From NCBI GenBank assembly GCA_008016945.1, contig SSGN01000063.1, forward strand, positions 1 through 12,120: a stretch of DNA of 12,120 nt, in the 5' to 3' direction. Positions 6,687 through 12,120 of this stretch are shown here, one piece after another (the stretch's first letter is position 1; each line of letters opens with the position of its first letter). The translations under genes and the position numbers were made by a program. Source of the stretch: Flavobacteriales bacterium (GTDB lineage: Bacteria; Bacteroidota; Bacteroidia; Flavobacteriales; PHOS-HE28). Below the pieces are notes generated by a model that searched no databases, was not told where the DNA came from, and saw only the letters and a list, made by a program, of their open reading frames with translations.

Positions 6687-6694
6687 CAAAGGTC
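6687..6694 (-). promoter_or_regulatory. Possible -7 element of the small membrane-protein ORF
   Basis: On the minus strand GACCTTTG differs from TAnnTTTG only at the first base. It shares the 12-base stretch ACCTTTGTGGCG with the peptidase promoter region (5926-5937). No TTG lies at the usual -33 distance. The leader to the ATG at 6662 would be about 24 bases. Confidence 0.4.
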
Positions 6695-6776
6695 CGGGCC
6701 CTGCTCCAGCCGACCTCGCGGTGGACCGCACCAAGACGACCTACATGCCAACACCGGAATGTGAATTGAGCGCGGA

Positions 6777-6793
6777 AATGACCAGTGGTCATT
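6777..6793. promoter_or_regulatory. Operator-like palindrome upstream of the TonB receptor operon
   Basis: AATGACCA-G-TGGTCATT is a perfect inverted repeat with 8-bp arms and a single central base. It lies in the divergent gap between the minus-strand small ORF and the receptor, about 40 bases upstream of the receptor's -7 element. Its symmetry and size fit a dimeric helix-turn-helix regulator. No regulator gene is adjacent, so the ligand and protein are unknown. Confidence 0.5.
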
Positions 6794-6832
6794 GACCGGG
6801 ACTACCGGGCAACTGCCCTCGAAGCCCCCCGA

Positions 6833-6840
6833 TACTTTTG
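6833..6840 (+). promoter_or_regulatory. -7 element of the TonB receptor operon
   Basis: TACTTTTG matches TAnnTTTG exactly, 29 bases before the ATG at 6870. The sequence around it (GATACTTTTGC) closely matches that before thioredoxin reductase (GATACCTTTGC). A TTG at the standard -33 distance is missing, which may mean that an activator is needed. Confidence 0.6.
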
Positions 6841-6869
6841 CGCCGGTTCCCGCGTTCATTCCGCCGTTC

Positions 6870-9269
6870 ATGCGCCACCTCCACCTTCTTCTCTCCCTGC
6901 TCGCCAACCTTGTGCTCCAGGCCCAAGGCAACTTCACCATCAGCGGTTATGTGAAGGATGCCGCCACCGGCGAGACCCTGATCGGCGCCAATGTGTACAT
7001 CAAGGAGACCATGAGCGGCACCACCACGAACAACTATGGCTACTATGCCTTGAGCCTCCCCCCAGGGAAGTACACCGTCGTGATGAGCTATGTGGGCTTC
7101 GATGAGAACAGCCAGGTGGTGGAGCTCGCCGCGGACCGGAAACTGAACATCGAGGCGCGTACGAAGGCCATCGTGGCCAAGGAGTTCGAGGTGGTCGGCG
7201 AAAAAGCCAAGAACACCGAGAGCACCCAGATGGGCGTGATGGACCTCGATGTGCAGAAGCTGAGCACCCTACCCGCCCTGTTGGGCGAGGTGGATATCCT
7301 GAAGACCATCCAATACCTGCCCGGGGTGAAGAGCAACGGCGAGGGCAACAGCGGATTCTACGTGCGCGGCGGTGGGCCGGACCAGAACCTGATCCTGCTG
7401 GACAATGCCACGGTGTACAACGCCAGCCATCTCTTCGGCTTCTTCAGCGTGTTCAATGCCGATGCGGTGAAGAACATCGAGCTGATCAAGGGTGGCATGC
7501 CGGCGAACTATGGCGGACGTACCAGCAGTGTGCTGGACATCACCATGAAGGACGGGAACGACAAGGCCCTGCATGGCCAAGGCGGCATCGGCCTCATCAG
7601 CAGCCGGCTAACGTTGGAAGGCCCGATCGTGAAGGACCGGAGCTCGTTCATCGTCAGTGGGCGACGCACCTACATCGATGTGCTGGCCAAGCCCTTCATG
7701 AACCCGGAAGGGGCCTTCGCCGGTAGCGGCTACTACTTCTACGACCTCAACGCGAAGGCCAACTACCGCCTGAGCGACAAGGACCGCTTCTTCCTCAGCG
7801 GATACTTCGGGCGCGATGTGTTCGAGCTGAAGGGGAGCGAGGCGGGCAGTCCCGATTTCCGCATTCCGTGGGGCAACGCCACCATCAGCGGGCGATGGAA
7901 CCACGTGTTCGGACCCAAGCTCTTCCTCAACACCACCGCGCTCTTCAGCGATTACCAGTTCAGCTTCAAAGGCGGCCAGGACGATTTCTCCTTCGGCCTC
8001 AGCAGCGGGATCAAGGACTACGGGCTTAAACTCGACCTCAACCAGTACCCTTCGATCCGCCACGAACTGAAGTACGGCGCGCACTACACCTACCATGTGT
8101 ACACCCCCAGCACCGTGGATGTGGCCAGCGGCGATGCCGAATTCGCCATCGACGAGCCTTCCAAACTGCGGGCGCACGAAGCGGCCCTGTACATCCAGGA
8201 TGATCATTCCGTGAGCGATGTGTTCAAGGTGAACCTCGGCGTGCGCCTCTCCTACTTCGCACATGTGGGCTCGTTCAAGGAATACCTCCTCGACCCCGCT
8301 GGCCGTACCACCGGCACACGGGACCATGGCCCGGGTGAGACCCTGAAGGCGTATTACGGCGTGGAACCCCGCCTTTCCATGCGCTACACCACCGGGCCCT
8401 CCAGCAGCCTGAAGGCCAGCTTCAACCGCAACCTGCAGTACGTGCACCTGGCCAGCTTCAGCAGCGTGGGGCTGCCCACCGATGTGTGGATCCCCAGCGG
8501 CAAGAACGTGAAGCCACAGGTGGCCTACCAGTATGCCGTAGGCTATTTCCGCGACCTGTGGGACCGCAAGTACGAGGCCAGCGTGGAGGTGTACTACAAG
8601 GACATGCTGAACCAGATCGAATACAAGGAGGGCGCGCAGCCCCAGGACGGCGGCAACACCAACTACGACGCCCTGCTCACCTTCGGCAAGGGCTGGAGCT
8701 ACGGCGCCGAGTTCTTCCTGAAGCGGAGGCTGGGCAAATTCACCGGGTGGGCCGGATACACCTGGAGCAAGACCATGCGCCGGTTCGAAGCGGTGAACAA
8801 AGGGCGTGAGTTCCCCAGCCGCTGGGACCGCCGCCACGACCTGAGCCTGGTGGCCGGCTACGAACTGAACGACCGCTGGAGCTTCGGGGGCACCTTCGTG
8901 TACAGCACCGGCCAGGCCACCACCCTGCCCGTGCAGCGCTACTACATCGAAGGGCGCGTGGTAAGCCAGTTCAGCGACCGCAACGGCTTCCGCATGGCCC
9001 CCTACCACCGCCTGGACCTGGCCGCCACCTTGAAGAACAAGCCCACCAAGCAGGTGAAGGACAAGGCCACCGGCGAAGTATCCACCGTGCAGCGCAAGTA
9101 CCAGAGCAGCTGGACCTTCTCGGTATACAACGCCTACAACCGCGCCAACCCCTACTTCTACTACTTCACCACCGAAGGCACCACCGCCACCGGCGACCTC
9201 CGCCCCGTGGCCAAACAGGTCTCCCTCTTCAGCATCCTCCCCTCCATCACCTGGAACTTCCAATTCTGA
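6870..9269 (+). CDS. TonB-dependent outer-membrane receptor with carboxypeptidase-regulatory-like domain
   Basis: This 799-residue outer-membrane transporter takes up an unidentified ligand using TonB-ExbB-ExbD energy. A signal peptide (about 1-19, ending LVLQAQG) precedes a carboxypeptidase-D regulatory-like beta domain (about 21-99: ISGYVKDAATGETLIGANVY, then PPGKYTVVMSYVGF). The plug domain follows (about 124-229) with ILKTIQYLPGV, FYVRGGGPDQNLILLDN and IELIKGGMPANYGGRTSSVLD. The rest is a beta barrel rich in aromatic alternating strands, ending in ITWNFQF with the terminal Phe expected of barrel proteins. At this size it is clearly smaller than SusC-type receptors (about 1000 residues), and no SusD lies next to it. 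The frame is open from 6792, but the ATG at 6870 starts the signal peptide and follows a -7 element. The stop TGA overlaps the ATG of the DUF4249 lipoprotein by one base, so the two are translationally coupled. Substrate could be a metal complex, peptide or other small molecule; the sequence does not say. Confidence 0.93.
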   Translation: MRHLHLLLSLLANLVLQAQGNFTISGYVKDAATGETLIGANVYIKETMSGTTTNNYGYYALSLPPGKYTVVMSYVGFDENSQVVELAADRKLNIEARTKAIVAKEFEVVGEKAKNTESTQMGVMDLDVQKLSTLPALLGEVDILKTIQYLPGVKSNGEGNSGFYVRGGGPDQNLILLDNATVYNASHLFGFFSVFNADAVKNIELIKGGMPANYGGRTSSVLDITMKDGNDKALHGQGGIGLISSRLTLEGPIVKDRSSFIVSGRRTYIDVLAKPFMNPEGAFAGSGYYFYDLNAKANYRLSDKDRFFLSGYFGRDVFELKGSEAGSPDFRIPWGNATISGRWNHVFGPKLFLNTTALFSDYQFSFKGGQDDFSFGLSSGIKDYGLKLDLNQYPSIRHELKYGAHYTYHVYTPSTVDVASGDAEFAIDEPSKLRAHEAALYIQDDHSVSDVFKVNLGVRLSYFAHVGSFKEYLLDPAGRTTGTRDHGPGETLKAYYGVEPRLSMRYTTGPSSSLKASFNRNLQYVHLASFSSVGLPTDVWIPSGKNVKPQVAYQYAVGYFRDLWDRKYEASVEVYYKDMLNQIEYKEGAQPQDGGNTNYDALLTFGKGWSYGAEFFLKRRLGKFTGWAGYTWSKTMRRFEAVNKGREFPSRWDRRHDLSLVAGYELNDRWSFGGTFVYSTGQATTLPVQRYYIEGRVVSQFSDRNGFRMAPYHRLDLAATLKNKPTKQVKDKATGEVSTVQRKYQSSWTFSVYNAYNRANPYFYYFTTEGTTATGDLRPVAKQVSLFSILPSITWNFQF

Positions 9270-10234
9270 TGAGATCCAACGCGCTCCTGCTCCTTCTGCC
9301 CGCCGTGGCGCTCCTTGTCGGTTGCGAGAAGGAGATCACCGTGGAACTGCCCGAGGTCGAACAACGGCTCGTGGTGGAAGGCGTCATCGAACCGGGCATG
9401 CCCCCTTACGTGATCCTCACCCGCACACAGAGCTACTTCGACCCGCTCGACCCACAAGCCATCGCCAACGGTTTCGTGCGCGGTGCCCAAATCACCGTGG
9501 ACAATGGCAATGGCCCCATCGTGCTCGACCAGTTGTGCAGCAGCTCGCTTCCGGACTCGTTACGCGCCATCTTCTCGGAGCTTACGGGTATCGACCCGTC
9601 GTTGGTCAACTACCTGGACATCTGCGTCTACTCCACCGCCAATACCGCGGTGTTCGGCGAGGTGGGCCGCACCTACAGCCTACGTGTGGAAGCCGAGGGC
9701 AAGGTGCTCACCAGCATCACCACCATTCCCCAGCCCGTACCCTTGGACAGCGTTTGGTTCAAGCTCGCCCTGCAACGCCCCGGCGACGACTCCCTGGGCT
9801 TCGCCTGGGCACGCCTCTCCGACCCCGACACCATGGGCAACCACTACCGCTGGATGGCTCGCCGGGTGAACCACCGCGCCGATGGCTCGGTGAAAGACCC
9901 CACCTTCATCTCCCCGCTCGGCAACACCTTCGAGGATAAGTACGTGAACGGCCTCACCTTCGACTTCAACTTCATCCGGGGGCGCCAGTTCTATAGCGAC
10001 CAAGAGGAGGACAACAACGAGGAACAGGGCTACTTCAAGGTGGGCGATACCATCGCCGTGAAATTCGTGAGCATCGGTTACGCGGAACATGAGTTCTACA
10101 CCAGCTACGACGAGAATGTGGGCTCGCAGGGCGACCTCTTCGGAACACCGGTCAACGCCAGATCCAACATCCAGGGTGGCCTGGGGATCTGGGCCGGCTG
10201 GGGCGTGTACGCCGATACGATCGTGTGCCAGTAG
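9269..10234 (+). CDS. DUF4249 domain-containing lipoprotein, receptor partner
   Basis: This 321-residue protein starts with a lipoprotein signal whose lipobox LLVGC places the acylated Cys at residue 19, followed by acidic residues (EKEITVELPE). The early segment RLVVEGVIEPGMPPYVILTRTQSYF and the C-terminal GGLGIWAGWGVYADTIV are typical of the DUF4249 family, which occurs in Bacteroidota directly behind TonB receptors with a carboxypeptidase-regulatory domain. Its ATG overlaps the receptor's stop codon (TGATG), so the two are coupled. By analogy with SusD and other receptor-associated lipoproteins it may sit on the cell surface and help capture ligand at the receptor mouth; this is inference, as the family has no established biochemical function. 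Length and ends look complete. Confidence 0.9.
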   Translation: MRSNALLLLLPAVALLVGCEKEITVELPEVEQRLVVEGVIEPGMPPYVILTRTQSYFDPLDPQAIANGFVRGAQITVDNGNGPIVLDQLCSSSLPDSLRAIFSELTGIDPSLVNYLDICVYSTANTAVFGEVGRTYSLRVEAEGKVLTSITTIPQPVPLDSVWFKLALQRPGDDSLGFAWARLSDPDTMGNHYRWMARRVNHRADGSVKDPTFISPLGNTFEDKYVNGLTFDFNFIRGRQFYSDQEEDNNEEQGYFKVGDTIAVKFVSIGYAEHEFYTSYDENVGSQGDLFGTPVNARSNIQGGLGIWAGWGVYADTIVCQ

Positions 10235-10296
10235 CTGCTGAACGGGGCGTGGCCCATGGTGAAGCCAGCAACGGCGGCCTGGCCATGTCCTGATCC

Positions 10297-10344
10297 CGTT
10301 CCGCACCACCGGGTAGAGCCCATGGTATGGATCATCACGGAACG
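10297..10344. repeat. Inverted repeat upstream of thioredoxin reductase
   Basis: CGTTCCG (10297-10303) and CGGAACG (10338-10344) are perfect 7-base inverted arms with 34 bases between. They lie in the 146-base gap between the DUF4249 gene and thioredoxin reductase, ending 17 bases before the -7 element. The same gap holds a 9-base direct repeat GCCCATGGT at 10252-10260 and 10318-10326. They may act as a loose terminator of the receptor operon or a regulator site; evidence is weak. Confidence 0.3.
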
Positions 10345-10361
10345 AGGTGGCCGACGTACGA

Positions 10362-10369
10362 TACCTTTG
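10362..10369 (+). promoter_or_regulatory. -7 element of thioredoxin reductase
   Basis: TACCTTTG is an exact TAnnTTTG match ending 11 bases before the ATG at 10381, giving a very short leader. It sets the start codon: an ATG 18 codons upstream (10327) would place the promoter inside the coding region. No TTG is seen at the -33 position. Confidence 0.6.
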
Positions 10370-10380
10370 CCGCCATTCCC

Positions 10381-11331
10381 ATGAGCACCACACCCGAACA
10401 CGTCAAATGCCTGATCATCGGATCGGGTCCTGCCGGCTATTCCGCTGCCATCTATGCCGCCCGCGCCGACCTTAAACCCTTGATGATCGAAGGTCCTTTG
10501 CCCGGGGGGCAATTGACCCAGACCACCGAAGTGGACAACTACCCAGGCTACCCGAAGGGACGCACCGGCCCGGAGATGATGGAGGACCTCAAGGCCCAAG
10601 CCCTGCGTTTCGACACCGAGATCCGTAGTGGATGGGTGACCAAGGTGGACTTCACCGGACCGGTACATAAGGTGTGGGTGGACGAGAAGACCGAGATCCA
10701 CGCCGACAGCGTGATCATCAGCACCGGTGCCAGCGCCAAATGGCTCGGCCTGCCCAACGAACTGCGCCTGCGCGACATCGGCGGGGGGGTGACCGCATGC
10801 GCCGTGTGCGACGGCTTCTTCTATCGCGGCCAGAACGTTGTACTGGTCGGTGCCGGCGATTCGGCCTGCGAAGAGGCCACCTACCTCGCCAAGCTCTGCC
10901 CCAAAGTGTACATGCTCGTGCGTAAGGATCATTTCCGCGCCAGCAAGGCCATGGTGCACCGCGTGGAGAACACCCCGAACATCGAGGTCCTGTTCAACAC
11001 CGAGGTGAAGGATGTGCTGGGCGAGCAGGCCGTGGATGGCGTGCTGGTGACGAATAACAAGACCGGCGAAGAGAAGAAGCTCGATGTGACCGGATTGTTC
11101 GTCGCCATCGGCCACACCCCGGCCACGCACCTCTTCCGCGGATGGCTGGAAATGGACGAACAAGGCTACCTGAAGCACAAAGCCGATAGCACCTACACCA
11201 ACGTGCCCGGTGTGTTCGTGGCCGGCGACTGCGCGGACAAGGTGTACCGCCAGGCCGTGACCAGCGCCGGGAGCGGATGCATGGCCGCACTGGATGCCGA
11301 AAGGTGGCTGGCGGCACAGGGCAAGCATTGA
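10381..11331 (+). CDS. trxB: Thioredoxin-disulfide reductase (NADPH)
   Basis: This cytoplasmic flavoenzyme passes electrons from NADPH through FAD and a Cys pair to thioredoxin. The 316-residue length is normal for the low-molecular-weight bacterial type. The FAD-binding GSGPAG is at 14-19, followed by EGPLPGGQLTQTTEVDNYPG, the substrate-side signature. The redox pair is CAVCDGFFYRG (Cys140 and Cys143), with Val where CATC is usual. The NADPH fold has GAGDSACEEA (157-166) and the NADP-phosphate region VRKDHFRASK (180-189), matching HRRDxFRA of well-studied enzymes. The C-terminal FAD motif is VFVAGDCAD (278-286), followed by YRQAVTSAGSGC. All catalytic parts are present. The start at 10381 is chosen because the first FAD strand follows at once and a -7 element lies just upstream. 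The secreted thioredoxin-like protein at 2927 is not its expected partner; cytoplasmic thioredoxin is not in this window. Confidence 0.95.
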   Translation: MSTTPEHVKCLIIGSGPAGYSAAIYAARADLKPLMIEGPLPGGQLTQTTEVDNYPGYPKGRTGPEMMEDLKAQALRFDTEIRSGWVTKVDFTGPVHKVWVDEKTEIHADSVIISTGASAKWLGLPNELRLRDIGGGVTACAVCDGFFYRGQNVVLVGAGDSACEEATYLAKLCPKVYMLVRKDHFRASKAMVHRVENTPNIEVLFNTEVKDVLGEQAVDGVLVTNNKTGEEKKLDVTGLFVAIGHTPATHLFRGWLEMDEQGYLKHKADSTYTNVPGVFVAGDCADKVYRQAVTSAGSGCMAALDAERWLAAQGKH

Positions 11332-11368
11332 AGGGCGGGAACGGGGAAGGTTCACGATCTTCCGGGCC

Positions 11369-12120
11369 GTGAAGCCTCTCTTAACGCTGTCCTTCGCTGC
11401 TGCTATCGCGTTGGCCGTGCCGATGTACGGTCAGGTGGATCTCGTCGAAGACCGGAAAGCGATGGTACTCGGCGATGTGCATGGTGTCATCCGCAGGCTT
11501 TCCGCAGCGATCGAGAAGGGGACATATCACGCCGATCCCCTGGAAAACGCTCGCGCCTTGGAACTCCTCGGTGAGCAATACCATCGGATCAGCGACATCG
11601 GCCACGCCAAGGAGCTTTGGGATGAAGCCTTGCACCTGCGCCAACGGACGTACGGCGACAGCAGCGCAGAGGCCGCCACGGGTTATGCCTATCGTGCCCG
11701 GTACCATAACTATATGGCTGCGCCGCAGGTGGACCATCAAGGCCTCGCCCTACAGGTGGCCACTTGCGCTCGGAACTTATCGCATACGAAACGCGGGCAA
11801 GTGGATCCGCTGGAACGTGTGCTGATCCTGCGCGAATATGGTTATGCGTTCAAGGTGGCCGCCATGACCACCACGATGGATGGTCATGTCCGACTGAAGA
11901 CCACCCGATCCTACTTCCGTGAAGCACTTCGTGCCGCGACGGCAGCGCGAGATACGGTCTGGATGGCCCAGGTGCTCCACGACATCGGCAACACGTTCAC
12001 CGATGCAGCGGGATGGGACGACCTACCAGTACCCAGGAGCCAGATCGTGGACAGCGCACTATTCCACTACGCTCGCTCCATCGAACTGATGACCGACGCC
12101 GGATATGGGAACAGCGGGGC
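11369..12120 (+). CDS. Secreted helical protein of TPR-like character, partial (runs off the window)
   Basis: From a GTG at 11369 the frame stays open for 250 codons to the end of the window. The start gives a signal peptide (KPLLTLSFAAAIALAVPMYG, residues 2-21) with cleavage probably after YGQ. The remainder is alpha-helical and rich in Ala, Leu, Arg and Glu, with TPR-like helix pairs such as ARALELLGEQYHRISDIGHA and AKELWDEALHLRQRTYGDSS, and later FREALRAATAARD and ALFHYARSIELM. I cannot fit complete 34-residue consensus repeats, so TPR is a likely but unproven assignment. The frame is also open upstream into thioredoxin reductase, but only the GTG gives a signal peptide. The gap to trxB is 37 bases with no clear promoter, so it may be co-transcribed. 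Function unknown; proteins of this layout often carry further domains downstream, outside view. Confidence 0.7.
   Translation, partial: MKPLLTLSFAAAIALAVPMYGQVDLVEDRKAMVLGDVHGVIRRLSAAIEKGTYHADPLENARALELLGEQYHRISDIGHAKELWDEALHLRQRTYGDSSAEAATGYAYRARYHNYMAAPQVDHQGLALQVATCARNLSHTKRGQVDPLERVLILREYGYAFKVAAMTTTMDGHVRLKTTRSYFREALRAATAARDTVWMAQVLHDIGNTFTDAAGWDDLPVPRSQIVDSALFHYARSIELMTDAGYGNSG

Noticed and set aside
7608..9263. A 551-codon open frame on the minus strand opposite the TonB receptor
   Set aside because: Its translation is low-complexity and rich in Val, Gly, Ala and Glu, as expected from the reverse strand of GC3-biased coding DNA. The plus-strand frame has a full receptor domain order.
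10105..11355. A 416-codon open frame on the minus strand opposite thioredoxin reductase
   Set aside because: It is a His- and Gly-rich shadow of trxB with no recognisable domain; trxB on the plus strand has all catalytic motifs.
1..12120. CRISPR arrays, insertion sequences, phage genes or defence systems
   Set aside because: No regularly spaced repeats, transposase, integrase or defence-type domains were found on either strand.

Overview
The window comes from a GC-rich member of the Bacteroidota, most likely a Flavobacteriales-type lineage. Four independent signs agree: a secreted protein with a C-terminal type IX secretion (T9SS) sorting domain, a TonB-dependent receptor with an N-terminal carboxypeptidase-regulatory-like domain followed by a DUF4249 lipoprotein, an E1 2-oxoacid dehydrogenase with alpha and beta halves fused in one chain, and several genes preceded by the Bacteroidota -7 promoter element TAnnTTTG at short distance from the start codon. 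Strongly GC-biased third codon positions produce long spurious open frames opposite the real genes.

Layout. 14-2128 (+) encodes the fused E1 alpha/beta thiamine-diphosphate dehydrogenase (branched-chain type). After 65 bases, 2194-2826 (+) encodes a small phospholipase/carboxylesterase-like serine hydrolase, probably co-transcribed. 2927-3759 (+) is a secreted thioredoxin-like protein with a T9SS tail, broken into two frames by an apparent one-base loss near 3275-3290. A convergent, hairpin-rich gap (3760-4002) separates it from 4003-5922 (-), a lipoprotein M1 aminopeptidase of the leukotriene A4 hydrolase type. Next, 6122-6195 (+) is tRNA-Pro(GGG) with a strong intrinsic terminator directly behind it. 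6232-6483 holds no convincing gene but several inverted repeats. On the minus strand, a 32-codon single-membrane-span ORF (6564-6662) ends in front of a clean minus-strand intrinsic terminator. A divergent region with a perfect operator-like palindrome (6777-6793) leads to the TonB receptor (6870-9269) and its 1-base-overlapping DUF4249 lipoprotein partner (9269-10234). Thioredoxin reductase (10381-11331) has its own promoter. A secreted helical protein starting at GTG 11369 runs off the right edge.

How the parts fit. This is mostly housekeeping and envelope content: central catabolism (E1), cytoplasmic thiol redox (TrxB), outer-membrane uptake (TonB receptor plus surface lipoprotein), peptide breakdown (M1 peptidase) and T9SS secretion. 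I see no mobile element, CRISPR array or defence system. The least ordinary items are the frameshifted T9SS thioredoxin, the tiny membrane-peptide ORF with its own terminator, and the palindrome upstream of the receptor operon.
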